A stretch of 34,316 nt of DNA from an uncultured Lachnospiraceae bacterium (GTDB lineage: Bacteria; Bacillota; Clostridia; Lachnospirales; Lachnospiraceae). The stretch covers positions 1 to 34,316 of the forward strand of contig CANQCD010000008.1 in the NCBI GenBank assembly GCA_947589455.1. Direction: 5' to 3'. Under the pieces are notes generated by a model that was not told where the DNA came from, made no database searches, and worked only from the letters and a program-made list of their open reading frames with translations. How positions within the stretch are numbered: the stretch's first letter is position 1; the number at the start of each line of letters is the position of its first letter. This document shows, in pieces, positions 8,212-17,142 of the stretch. A program made the position numbers and the translations under genes.

Positions 8212-8666
8212 GCTCCCATTGCTTCTGTGCGCTCCTCGGTTGCTGCAGCCTGACGGAGCGCTGTTTCCGGCAGGAATGTGTCGCTGTCCCGGTCTATGGC
8301 TTCCTCCAGACGGCAAACCGTCTCCTCCAACTGCCTGATGCGCTCTGCCTGCAGCGCGACATTGGAGGCGAGCTCTTTATTTCTCATTGTGAGCACGGAT
8401 AATGACTTAAAGCACTGGAACAGGATTAAATATACCATGATAATGGCAAACGCAAAAATGATTGCCGGCGGGTATTCTGTGTTAAAAAAGTTTGACAAAC
8501 GGTATGTCAGTTCTGGAAAGAACCCTCCAATTACGATAAAAATACATGGTAAAATCCACAGCAGGGCGTGCGGCTCTGTTATCTTTTTCTGCACAGCGGC
8601 TTTAAAAACAGCAATCAGCAGGATTAAGCCCAGTGCAATGATCGTAATCTGTACGGCGAGTGTCAT
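8181..8666 (-). CDS. DUF2304 membrane protein
   Basis: About 161 residues with three hydrophobic segments: ITIIALGLILLIAVFKAAV, LLWILPCIFIVIGGF and AIIFAFAIIMVYLILFQCF. They are followed by a helical, probably coiled-coil C-terminus (RNKELASNVALQAERIRQLE) and an acidic tail. The pattern TEPHALLWIL...ELTYRL...YPPAIIF is characteristic of DUF2304. These small proteins usually neighbour polyprenyl-phosphate GT2 enzymes and are thought to help with lipid-linked sugar handling; the biochemical role is not established. It overlaps pelG by four bases (ATGA-type junction), so translation is coupled. Its 3' end is the seed of a downstream tandem repeat. Confidence 0.87.
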   Translation of the reverse strand: MTLAVQITIIALGLILLIAVFKAAVQKKITEPHALLWILPCIFIVIGGFFPELTYRLSNFFNTEYPPAIIFAFAIIMVYLILFQCFKSLSVLTMRNKELASNVALQAERIRQLEETVCRLEEAIDRDSDTFLPETALRQAAATEERTEAMGAPEGETAEKK

Positions 8667-10150
8667 GGTTTCTTTCTCCTTTTCTGGTTATTTTTTTCTG
8701 CGGCTGCCGCCATGTCGATCGGATAGACGATATTGGACGGCAGTTTTTCAAACTTGGATGGGATCAGGCTGCCGCGGCAGAAGATATGCTCATCCAGATT
8801 GCGCTCCACCCATCGGAGGCGGAAGTAGGCAATGATCCATCCGGAAAAGGCGCCGACAAAAGTCCCAATCCCATACCAGATGGCAGTCATTTCTTTGGCA
8901 AACAGGCTGACTACCGCCGTCACGATCAAAAAGGTGAGCGTAGTCAGGCAGGAGCCGGTCTTGTCATTAAAGTAATACAGAAAGATGATGCAGGAATACA
9001 GTAAAAAGATCACAAAGTATCCTGCGGCAAGACAAGGGTAAATCTCCATGATCTGCCCGGCGAATCCAAATTCCGGAAGGAATACGACGCATAGCAGGTA
9101 GATGATGACGGAGACGATAAACTGGTTTCTCACAACATCCATTAACTGATTGGACAGAAGAGAAAACATACGGTTTTTGGCTTTGGTGATATCACGGAGG
9201 CGTCCGCCAATGACTGCCTCGGAATATGCCTTGTATCGCTCATGGAAATGCAGTTCAATCTGCGTGATCAAAATAACGCTTGCCGAAATGTTTGTAAACA
9301 TTGCGATACAGGTCGCCATATCGTATGGCGGATAGCACACGTAGGTATCTTTTACCACCAAATGGTCATCCATTGTCCAGAATATAAAGTTATGGACGTA
9401 CATTCCCAGAGTATACATCAGGTTTGTCATGCAGAGCTGCCAGTGCTCTTTAAAATATCTCAAAAATCCAAAGTAGCTGCTGTCATTGCCATGGAAATAT
9501 CCCTTGACATACGCACATTCGCAGGACGACATGATCAGAAAGCCAAATGCGATGGCGGCGAGCATCCCATAACTGGTATTTACGTGCAGCACCCTGACTG
9601 CCAGAAGGGCAAAGACAATCATGCCGACAACTCCCAGTGCAAAAAACAGAGAGATCCTGCTATAATCCTTTGTGATCGAGAGAAACAGCATGGCATAAAA
9701 AGTCAGCGCCAGCCCGATGTAGGTAATAAAGCATAACAGGATATATAATATTTCAATGCCGCCGATAAAATGCGCGTAGAGATAGAAAGGAATCCCGACG
9801 GCGCAGCAGACCATCATATTTAAAAACAGGCCGCCGTAAAAGCAGGGCAGGATCGAGTCGTAGCGCTCTTCAAAAATCCGGTCGGTGATATATCTTGACA
9901 GGACAGAGTTAAACGGCGATGTTGTCAGGAGCCCAAAGATAAAGATGTATAAAATACTGCTGGAAAAAAGGACTCTGTCTGCATACAGTACCGTATTGTA
10001 GTCTAACAGCCGATATAGCGCCAAAATCCCCCCGATCACCAAAAACATTGGCGCAACGGTGGCAAATGTACTCAGGATGCCGCCGAAAGCAGTTGACGTC
10101 AAGGTTTTTTTCTCAAAGGATTTTTTAATTGTTTTTCCTAAACTTGCCAT
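8663..10150 (-). CDS. pelG: PelG-like polysaccharide transporter
   Basis: A 495-residue polytopic membrane protein with about twelve hydrophobic segments and no large soluble domain, as in PelG, a MATE/Wzx-related carrier of Pel across the cytoplasmic membrane. The N-terminus is PelG-like: a short basic cytoplasmic start, then ILSTFATVAPMFLVIGGILA, TSPFNSVLSRYITDRIFEERYD and SILPCFYGGLF. A large part is aromatic-rich (YFGFLRYFKEHWQLC). The gene directly follows pelF, an order conserved in Pel loci of both Gram types. The start is supported by a GAGGA box before ATG 10150. It is the best evidence that the operon exports its own polymer. Confidence 0.9.
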   Translation of the reverse strand: MASLGKTIKKSFEKKTLTSTAFGGILSTFATVAPMFLVIGGILALYRLLDYNTVLYADRVLFSSSILYIFIFGLLTTSPFNSVLSRYITDRIFEERYDSILPCFYGGLFLNMMVCCAVGIPFYLYAHFIGGIEILYILLCFITYIGLALTFYAMLFLSITKDYSRISLFFALGVVGMIVFALLAVRVLHVNTSYGMLAAIAFGFLIMSSCECAYVKGYFHGNDSSYFGFLRYFKEHWQLCMTNLMYTLGMYVHNFIFWTMDDHLVVKDTYVCYPPYDMATCIAMFTNISASVILITQIELHFHERYKAYSEAVIGGRLRDITKAKNRMFSLLSNQLMDVVRNQFIVSVIIYLLCVVFLPEFGFAGQIMEIYPCLAAGYFVIFLLYSCIIFLYYFNDKTGSCLTTLTFLIVTAVVSLFAKEMTAIWYGIGTFVGAFSGWIIAYFRLRWVERNLDEHIFCRGSLIPSKFEKLPSNIVYPIDMAAAAEKNNQKRRKKP

Positions 10151-10204
10151 AATTTATTCCTCATTTCTCATACTTTGCGCCAGGCTTGCCGCCGGCTGCA
10201 TAAT

Positions 10205-10231
10205 GCCAGCGGCCGTTAAGCGCCCGCTGGC
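10205..10231 (-). promoter_or_regulatory. Intercistronic hairpin between pelF and pelG
   Basis: GCCAGCGG (10205-10212) and CCGCTGGC (10224-10231) form an eight-bp perfect stem in the 90-base gap between pelF and pelG, the largest non-repeat gap in the operon. On the transcribed strand no T-run follows, so it looks more like a processing or stability element than a terminator. Confidence 0.5.
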
Positions 10232-10240
10232 GTTTTCCTG

Positions 10241-11680
10241 TCAGTTGGTAAAAGGAACGCCGGACAGTTCCGCCATTTTCCGGTAGAGAGAGTGATAAGT
10301 CTCCCTCATCTGGGACAGCTGGTATTTGTTCATCAGCCGCTGGTAGCCAATCTCCCCCATATGCTTTGCCAGCTCAGGTTCCCTGGCAAGTTTTACCATA
10401 GCTTCGGAGAGTCCGGCGACAGACATGGTATCTGTTACGATGCCGGCGGCGCCTAACTGGTCGTCGCCCTCGCCATAGATCAGACCCTCGCAGTTTCCGA
10501 CGTTTGTTGCGATCGCCGGGCATTTTGCCGCAAAGCCTTCCAAAATCGTCAGAGGCTGCCCCTCGCTGATACTAGAGAGGATCGTAGCGTCCATGCGTCC
10601 AAGATACTGCGTCACGTCAATCCTTCCGGTGAAGACTAAATCCTCCGGATGGAGGGATTCCACCAGGGAGAACACCTCTTTCGCATAGGGGTCTTCCTCT
10701 TCCCATGGTCCCATGATCCAGAGCTTGAGGGAAGGCTCCCTCTGTTTGGCGTAATAAAATGCATTGATCAGCGTCTTGACGTCCTTGATCGGCGCGATGC
10801 GGAGTACCGCTCCAATATTAAAAAACTGGTTGTCTTCTTCCTGTTTGCCCGGAATATTTTCAAAGCGTTTCGGGTCGATCCCATTTGGAGTTACCATTGT
10901 CTTCTCCTCCGGGCATCCCAGTTCAACCTGCAGGTTCCTTGCATATTCAAACAAGGCGGTCACCTGGTTGGCCTGCTCATATGTGCAGGTAGACATTTTT
11001 TTAAAATATTCTATCCAGATATTTTTGTAAACGCCCTGCACCCAGCTCGCCTTGATGATATCTTCCTCCCGCTCGCGGGAGTAGATGCCGTGCTCGGACA
11101 AAAGAAGCGTGCTGTCATTCAACATTTTTGCCATGCTGCCGACGATGCCCGCATAGCCGGTAGAGACGCAATGGTACAGATCCGCTTTTGGCATCGGTGT
11201 TTTTAAGCACAGGAAGAGCGGAAGGTACATGGAGCGCAACGACCATAAAAAGTCGGAAAACGTGACGTTTTCATACTTTTTGACATATAATTCCTGCGCC
11301 ATCAGAAGGAAATCCTTTCCCATCAGCAGATCGTTGATGGAAAAGTGGCTGTCATGGAAAAACTCAAATACGCCGCGCCAGTTAATCTCTTCATTCAAAA
11401 TCAGGCTCCGCAGCGCCTGGCTGTCCTTTTTGTTCAGCCGGAAACGGCGCTTTCTCTTTTTGTGCCCGACCCAGTCTACATCCTGTACATAAATCTCGCG
11501 TACTTCCGAGACGTTTTCCGGCAGCTCATAAACAAATTTCCCGCGTGAGGCGCGGTCTGCAACAATCGTCAGGATACAAAAATCCACTTTTGGAAATTGT
11601 TTTATCAGGCTGTGAACCCAGCTGGATACACCGCCGACAACATAAGGGTAGCAGCCCTCGACTACAATACATACTCTCAT
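10241..11680 (-). CDS. pelF: PelF-like GT4 polysaccharide synthase
   Basis: Cytoplasmic GT4 glycosyltransferase, 479 residues. The PelF signature is at the N-terminus: VCIVVEGCYPYVVGGVSSWV, followed by HSLIKQFP and FCILTIVA. The C-terminal domain has GAVLRIAPIKDVKTLINAF, LWIMGPWEEEDPYAKE, LVFTGRIDVTQYLGRMD and the donor-binding EGQPLTILEGFAAKCPAIATNVG. In Pseudomonas, PelF uses UDP-activated amino sugars to build the Pel chain and works with the PelD-PelE-PelG inner-membrane complex. Here pelG follows directly. A GGAGG box precedes ATG 11680. The assignment is the most secure in the operon. Confidence 0.95.
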   Translation of the reverse strand: MRVCIVVEGCYPYVVGGVSSWVHSLIKQFPKVDFCILTIVADRASRGKFVYELPENVSEVREIYVQDVDWVGHKKRKRRFRLNKKDSQALRSLILNEEINWRGVFEFFHDSHFSINDLLMGKDFLLMAQELYVKKYENVTFSDFLWSLRSMYLPLFLCLKTPMPKADLYHCVSTGYAGIVGSMAKMLNDSTLLLSEHGIYSREREEDIIKASWVQGVYKNIWIEYFKKMSTCTYEQANQVTALFEYARNLQVELGCPEEKTMVTPNGIDPKRFENIPGKQEEDNQFFNIGAVLRIAPIKDVKTLINAFYYAKQREPSLKLWIMGPWEEEDPYAKEVFSLVESLHPEDLVFTGRIDVTQYLGRMDATILSSISEGQPLTILEGFAAKCPAIATNVGNCEGLIYGEGDDQLGAAGIVTDTMSVAGLSEAMVKLAREPELAKHMGEIGYQRLMNKYQLSQMRETYHSLYRKMAELSGVPFTN

Positions 11681-11701
11681 AGAAAGCCTCCAATTAATCG
11701 T

Positions 11702-13501
11702 TTATTCAACTCCGGTGACCGAATCGACGTGGATCACGAGGTTAGAATCTGTGGCGGTAACACAGTAGCGGTCTTTTTCTAATTTCTTAAAAGTCCCGCC
11801 GGAAACAGATACGATCTCCTCGTTTGTCAGCATCAGGATAAAGGAAGCTTCGGTATCAAAGTTGGTAATGGTCAGGTTAATATTATCCTCCTGGCGGTAG
11901 GAATAGTAATTGAGCGCCAGGAAACGCCGGATATTTTCATCCGCTTCGGAAACCGTTGTCTGCTGGAATCCTTTTCGGTATTCCCTCCAGTAGGTATTTA
12001 AATAGCTTGCAAGCTTTTTGGACAGCTGCGTCCAGTCGTCTTTTTTGTCAGTCGGATATAAGATCCGTTTAAAATCAAGATAAACGGCGCTGTAGCCAAG
12101 CGCTGTCTCCAGGCTTTTCTGGTAGATATCCTCTTCCGAGGTATGGGAAAAACCGTCGATGGTAGCCAGCATCTGCACAATATTCTTGTCAAAGAAGGAA
12201 ACGATCGGTTTGTTATACGCTTCTTTTGGCAAAACCAGGGTGCAGACATCAGACAGCATATTCCCCTCTGCTCCGAGATACTGGCGGTATACATCCTCAG
12301 GCATATTTCCAGGAGAAAAAACGTTAAAGGAGTAGTCGGGCAGTTTTGCCTTTACGACATTGTTGTCATATTTTAGCTTAACGTCATAAAAGGAATCGGA
12401 TTCCACCTGGTCGCCGGACAGCCCCAGCTCGCCCTGGATGCGCTCGTTTTGTTTAAAAAAGTAATCAATCGAGTCGTTCCGGACCAGGTTATTCGAGTCG
12501 CTGTATTCTAATTTAGGCGCTGTCATTCCGGAGAATTTTTCACCGGTTGCGCTTAAAATAGAAGTGATATCCGGCCAGAGGACATTTTTGCACAGTGAGG
12601 ATGCAGAATAATAATAGTTTTTCCGCAAATCTGTCTCATTTTCATTAGACAGATAAGGGTAGTTCTGGCATATCACGCTCTGCGCATTGATGACCGGATA
12701 TAAAAAGTATTCTTCCGTATCGGCATACATTGAGGTGAGCATTCCCAGCGCCGTGTGGTCTTTGAAGAAATCCCAGTTGACGGCGAAGACAAAGCTGTTT
12801 TCATACTGGTAACGCCAGATTACCGGCGGAAGGTCTTCGTTTTTTATCTTTTTTTGACCCTGCTCCTTGAGCTGCGCTGTGATATACGTCTTTGTGCCGG
12901 ATTTCAGGCGGACGTAGGGAATCAGTTTCTTAAATTTTGTGTAATTAGTCTTCCCGCCCAGCAAAAAGCCGTCAAAGACAGTGATTCCGTTCGTGTTCCA
13001 GGAACCGGATTCGATCTTTTTGATCCCGAGCAGCTTTTGCAGCCGGGGAGAAGAGCGCAGCCTGCTGATACTTGGCAGGGTGGTAATGATAATATGGATT
13101 CCCTCCTTTGCCGCCTGCTGCAGCAGCTTGACGTCTTTTTCTGAATTGATCATATTTTTCGTGACAATCAGGAGCTGGTTGTACTGGGAGTTATTGTCGT
13201 CGTATTGCTCCAGGGAAAGGAAACGCTCGTAGGAACGCTTCAGGTAGGTGCACCACTCGACTGCCATACTAGCCTCAACGCTTTTTTCTGTGCCAATGAT
13301 AGCGGTCGTATAAGTATTTGGCTGACGCAGGGTTTCTTCCTTGATCACATCGCTCCGGGTGGTTTGAACCGTTTCTTTTCTCGGCGGGTTGATCGTCGCG
13401 TCTGAGGTAAAACGGGCGGAAATATTGGAAAACTGGAACAGAAACAAGATTGCCGCCATCGTGATTGAAATTACAATAAAATTTGATCTTGATATTGTCA
13501 C
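11702..13501 (-). CDS. DUF2194/PelA-deacetylase-like surface protein
   Basis: About 599 residues: one N-terminal membrane segment (about residues 8-24, SITMAAILFLFQF), a Rossmann-like first domain (IIGTEKSVEASMAVEWC, LLIVTKNMIN, IHIIITTLP), a central domain beginning SFVFAVNWDFF (about 237-246), and a C-terminal beta-rich part. I place it tentatively in DUF2194 (a deacetylase-like family), which would take the place of PelA in Gram-positive Pel loci. The expected CE4-like Asp/His metal site is not evident: FAVNWDFF replaces an HxDGDGF-like motif and no clear HxxxH follows. It may thus be a non-catalytic or modified PelA. GTG 13501 is chosen because GGAGGGG lies seven bases upstream; the ATG at 13600 lies deep inside the previous gene. 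Confidence 0.65.
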   Translation of the reverse strand: MTISRSNFIVISITMAAILFLFQFSNISARFTSDATINPPRKETVQTTRSDVIKEETLRQPNTYTTAIIGTEKSVEASMAVEWCTYLKRSYERFLSLEQYDDNNSQYNQLLIVTKNMINSEKDVKLLQQAAKEGIHIIITTLPSISRLRSSPRLQKLLGIKKIESGSWNTNGITVFDGFLLGGKTNYTKFKKLIPYVRLKSGTKTYITAQLKEQGQKKIKNEDLPPVIWRYQYENSFVFAVNWDFFKDHTALGMLTSMYADTEEYFLYPVINAQSVICQNYPYLSNENETDLRKNYYYSASSLCKNVLWPDITSILSATGEKFSGMTAPKLEYSDSNNLVRNDSIDYFFKQNERIQGELGLSGDQVESDSFYDVKLKYDNNVVKAKLPDYSFNVFSPGNMPEDVYRQYLGAEGNMLSDVCTLVLPKEAYNKPIVSFFDKNIVQMLATIDGFSHTSEEDIYQKSLETALGYSAVYLDFKRILYPTDKKDDWTQLSKKLASYLNTYWREYRKGFQQTTVSEADENIRRFLALNYYSYRQEDNINLTITNFDTEASFILMLTNEEIVSVSGGTFKKLEKDRYCVTATDSNLVIHVDSVTGVE

Positions 13502-13514
13502 CGTATTCCCCTCC

Positions 13515-15953
13515 TTAATTGTAATTGTAATCGATTGCAAAATTATATAAATGGTATTCATTCTGGATGATGCGGTAGCAGATAAAAAACTCATCCTCAT
13601 AATATACCTGAAATTCCTGGGGATATTTTGTCTGAAATACTTTTGCCCAGTAAAAGAATTTGCTCTCCAGGATATAGCGGTTTTCGGTGGAGTAGACTCC
13701 GCCGCCGCCGTATGCGGCGTCCTTTTTGGCGCCGTCTGTGGAAATATAGTCTGTTGTCTTCAGGTCTTCTGTGACTTTGCCAGAAGAGCCATAGTCCAAC
13801 GGATATTTTTCAATGTAGAAAAATACATATTTGGATGGTATCGTGAGCGTTGTCTTATCTGTCAGTTTGTGCATATTGCCGAGGAACGTGCAGAGTTCCA
13901 TATGCCATCCTCTCTTATCGATCAGCTCAATGCTGTTTGTTGTGCTTACGATCGTCCATTTCTGGTCAGGATAAGAATCCATGATCTGGTAGTTGCAGAG
14001 CATTTCTCCGCTTGCCTGCAGGGAATATACGATGTTTAACGGTCTGACATAATTGTTTGTGATGGTCAGGAAAGTGAGGCATACGCCGACACCGATTGGC
14101 AGGATCTCTGTGAGCCAGAAATAGTGGAATGGCAGACAGAGGATAGTATAGGCAAAATCCAGGATACATGCTAAAAAGACCGGGGTGGCGTATGACGTAA
14201 AAATGCGCCCCCTGGCGACATCCATAACGGACGGCAGGGAAAAACTGCCGGTGGAGACCAGCATGACCATAAAGAAGAAAAAGATTGCTATGGCAAGCTG
14301 ATTGCGGAAATAAAACCCGCGGCGGAACAAGACAAGCAACAGCGCCGCCGCAGCAAGGATCTCCACTGCAGTGATGCAGAAGCGGCAAAATTCTTCTTGA
14401 TTATATACATTCTTCAGGCATACTACGATTTTCTGGTTGAATGCTTCTAAATCCTTCCGGGCTGTTTTTGCTACGGAAACGACGGTCTGCTTCAGGTCGC
14501 CGATAAAAATCCTGACTTTTTCCGATGTAGTCTTGTCTTTGTATTTTTCGCGGCGGAACAGCTCAGAGCGATCTTTCTGATCTTTTTTTGCATCTTTTTT
14601 CTCTTTGTCGATCAGTGTTTCGTCAATGACGATAAACCCCTCCTCCTCGCTATAGTTGACAACGCCTTCCTCGTTGGCAGCCTGGCTGGTAACAGTGTCT
14701 TTGCTCTCTTCTTCGGAACCGGAGGACATAGAGTTCATTGCCCAGTAGAGCGAACCCTCTAAGCCGGTGCCCTGCAGATAAGCAGTTACCATGGGCGCCA
14801 CTGCGGTAAATATACTGAGAAAGCCGGCTACTGCGATGGAACAGAAGTAGCGGTAGTGCAGTACGATCGGAAAATATGCGATCGCTACTGCAAGGCATAA
14901 AAACACGGCGATGATCGTTATATAAAAATGACATGCCAGCGTCAGGGAGAAGCTGATGGAAAAAAAGATCAGGCTTCTTGTGCTTGGGCGCAGATGGTAC
15001 AGGTCAAGCCAGGTATATAATTTGTCTTCTTTTTTCAGTTTCTTTTCAATGGCAATCTCATCCCGCTTCCGCTGGAAAAACTGGATCATGGAATAGGCGC
15101 AGGGATAGAGGTAGACCATTGCAAATTCCTGCGGGATGCACCACTGATACCGCATGGTTCCCTGGAAATCATACAGATCCGGCAGCGTAAAGAAAAACAG
15201 GCCGACGATCGGTATAAACCGGGAGCGGCAGATCCTGCGCAGCAGCAGATAGATCATCAGGTAGATAAATATCATCTGTACGACGCTAAACGTGCGGAAG
15301 ACCGATATCGTACGGATGCCGCAGAAATTGTGCAAAAAATAGATCACATTGTGGAAGCCGAAAGGATAGACGCCTTTGTAGAAAATGATGCCGTCGTCCA
15401 TCCGGTTGACCCACATATTGTGCACAATGATATCAGATGTGCCGTAGATATATTTTGTAACGGTTTCATAGCCATAATAGTAGATATTAAAGCCTATCAG
15501 CGCCAGGATCATGCCCCATTCCAGAATGTGGTGGAAGAAATGGGAAAAAATCCCGCGCAGCGTGCCGCGTATTATCCTGCGCGGCGTCGGGAGAAGCGCC
15601 GCCGCGATCGACTTGATCTGTGCTTCCCCCAGAAAAAGGCGGGTAAAAGAGGTCGTAAATGTTTTAAACGCCTGGCGGACCGCCGGCCTGTTGATCTTGA
15701 GCCAGCCGATGACCGCCGGGACGAGGGTAAACAAATAGAGCGTCAGCCTCCCTGGTATATGTAATAAGAATATGACAAAAACAATATTGATGATATAAAA
15801 GTTGCCAATCACTGTACAGAGAATAAATTTCTCGGACAGTTTTTTGTCTTTCAGGCGTGCGTGGAAGACGATATAGGGAGCGATCAGGACGCAGAAACCA
15901 TACGCAATGGCAACCTGTATCATTTCAATCACAGTGCGTATTTCCATATACAT
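13515..15953 (-). CDS. Large polytopic membrane protein, GT-C-like candidate
   Basis: An 812-residue protein with about a dozen membrane segments, a long charged loop (about 407-510, rich in E, K, D) and a C-terminal soluble region (about 640-812). After the second group of helices it has SDIIVHNMW (D174, H178) and VYPFGFH (H201), an arrangement like the Asp/His motifs in the first outer loop of GT-C glycosyltransferases and DUF6541-type proteins; this resemblance is weak and is my inference. GT-C enzymes take sugars from polyprenyl phosphate outside the membrane. It does not match PelB or PelC and I know of no standard Pel component like it. ATG 15953 follows GAAGGGAG by seven bases. It lies between pelE and the PelA-like gene and is clearly part of the operon. 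Confidence 0.6.
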   Translation of the reverse strand: MYMEIRTVIEMIQVAIAYGFCVLIAPYIVFHARLKDKKLSEKFILCTVIGNFYIINIVFVIFLLHIPGRLTLYLFTLVPAVIGWLKINRPAVRQAFKTFTTSFTRLFLGEAQIKSIAAALLPTPRRIIRGTLRGIFSHFFHHILEWGMILALIGFNIYYYGYETVTKYIYGTSDIIVHNMWVNRMDDGIIFYKGVYPFGFHNVIYFLHNFCGIRTISVFRTFSVVQMIFIYLMIYLLLRRICRSRFIPIVGLFFFTLPDLYDFQGTMRYQWCIPQEFAMVYLYPCAYSMIQFFQRKRDEIAIEKKLKKEDKLYTWLDLYHLRPSTRSLIFFSISFSLTLACHFYITIIAVFLCLAVAIAYFPIVLHYRYFCSIAVAGFLSIFTAVAPMVTAYLQGTGLEGSLYWAMNSMSSGSEEESKDTVTSQAANEEGVVNYSEEEGFIVIDETLIDKEKKDAKKDQKDRSELFRREKYKDKTTSEKVRIFIGDLKQTVVSVAKTARKDLEAFNQKIVVCLKNVYNQEEFCRFCITAVEILAAAALLLVLFRRGFYFRNQLAIAIFFFFMVMLVSTGSFSLPSVMDVARGRIFTSYATPVFLACILDFAYTILCLPFHYFWLTEILPIGVGVCLTFLTITNNYVRPLNIVYSLQASGEMLCNYQIMDSYPDQKWTIVSTTNSIELIDKRGWHMELCTFLGNMHKLTDKTTLTIPSKYVFFYIEKYPLDYGSSGKVTEDLKTTDYISTDGAKKDAAYGGGGVYSTENRYILESKFFYWAKVFQTKYPQEFQVYYEDEFFICYRIIQNEYHLYNFAIDYNYN

Positions 15954-15993
15954 CGTTGGACACTCCCTTCGTCGATTTTTATTTTTCTCCGTG

Positions 15994-17121
15994 TTATTGG
16001 AACACGCGGATCAGTTCCAGCAAATCTTTGTCAATCGAGATATCGGATTTCCTCAGCTTATCCAGATAGTGGAAAAATCCGGCTTTGTCCTTTGTCTCAA
16101 AATAGAAGTGAAGGACGCAGCGGTACATTTCGATGTCTTCCGGATAGGCCTCCTGCAGCCTGCCAATCCACGCCGCGGCTAATTGCAGGTCGCCGATCCG
16201 GCCTAAAAGCCGTACCAGATTGCTGTAATATTCCGGTTTTAAAAGTTCTTTGTGCAGCTGATATACTGATTCACAGGTGTGCTGCAGGGTATATACATAT
16301 GTTTTTAATTCCAGGTCGGAGAGGAATCCGGCATTGAGCATACGGATCAGATATTCGATAAACATCTGGTTGACATCCGGGTCTTCCGGCGTCCTGTCCA
16401 ATTCCGCCTGGAATTTCTGCAAGGTGAGCTGAAACTCATTTGTGATATCCATGATCGCAGAAGCGGCATAGTGCGACGCTTCGGAGTCGGAGCTGTTCAA
16501 TGCCTTTGTCACGGCGCTGATCGATTTGGATACGTCGCCTCGCAAGACTGTGAGCAGGAGCTGGCGCAGGCTCTCCTTATCCTCGATCATGATCGCTTCT
16601 TCCATAGGCACCAGGTTGATCTCTTCTTCTACGTCAGGATGTTCCAGGATATCCACACGCTCCTTGGAGAATGTGATGGCGGCAAGGTCTATGCTGCTGT
16701 CAAAAAAGATGTTGTACAGTATCGTTCCAAGCCCCAGGAATACCACTCCTGCAACCGGGCAGAAAAAGAGAAAGATGGAGAGGATGATATATTTGCACAT
16801 GGACTCTTGTTTGTCGGTTCTGTCTTTGGCAAACCATCCTTCTTCGCCGTCTTTTTCCTTCTGGCTCTCCTCCGGCTCTTCTTCCAGCTCGCCGGCGTCT
16901 TCCTTCGCAATGGCTTCTTTTTCTTTGTCCTGATATTCCTGTTCTTTTTTTGCTTCCTCTGCAGCTTCCTGAACCTCTTCGGAAAAGGTTTTTTCCTTTT
17001 TCTTTGCTTTGCGGTTCGGTTTTGACGTCCTGATCAGCCCGTAGATCAGATAACCGGCTGCGACAAATGTATTCAGGATCAGGATGACAAGGACAAGTAG
17101 TAATCTGTAATTATGCGGCAT
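15994..17121 (-). CDS. pelE: PelE-like membrane/TPR protein
   Basis: About 375 residues. Two membrane segments (RLLLVLVILILNTFVAAGYLIYGLI and CKYIILSIFLFFCPVAGVVFLGL in parts) flank a very acidic/basic linker rich in glutamate and lysine. A helical C-terminus follows, with TPR-like helix pairs (LGRIGDLQLAAAWIGRLQEAYPED, YRCVLHFYFETKDKAGFF). PelE of Pseudomonas has two membrane helices followed by TPRs and binds PelD, so topology and position (directly after pelD) support the call even though sequence identity is not obvious. ATG 17121 is preferred because AGGAGGG is eight bases upstream; the TTG at 17127 would be only two bases from that site. The spacing to pelD is 21 bases. Confidence 0.75.
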   Translation of the reverse strand: MPHNYRLLLVLVILILNTFVAAGYLIYGLIRTSKPNRKAKKKEKTFSEEVQEAAEEAKKEQEYQDKEKEAIAKEDAGELEEEPEESQKEKDGEEGWFAKDRTDKQESMCKYIILSIFLFFCPVAGVVFLGLGTILYNIFFDSSIDLAAITFSKERVDILEHPDVEEEINLVPMEEAIMIEDKESLRQLLLTVLRGDVSKSISAVTKALNSSDSEASHYAASAIMDITNEFQLTLQKFQAELDRTPEDPDVNQMFIEYLIRMLNAGFLSDLELKTYVYTLQHTCESVYQLHKELLKPEYYSNLVRLLGRIGDLQLAAAWIGRLQEAYPEDIEMYRCVLHFYFETKDKAGFFHYLDKLRKSDISIDKDLLELIRVFQ

Positions 17122-17142
17122 ATTCAAAGCCCTCCTGGCTCA

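Noticed and set aside
13502-13600. Upstream ATG for the PelA-like gene
   Set aside because: It would overlap the previous gene by 86 bases; GTG 13501 with GGAGGGG is much better and gives an N-terminal membrane anchor.
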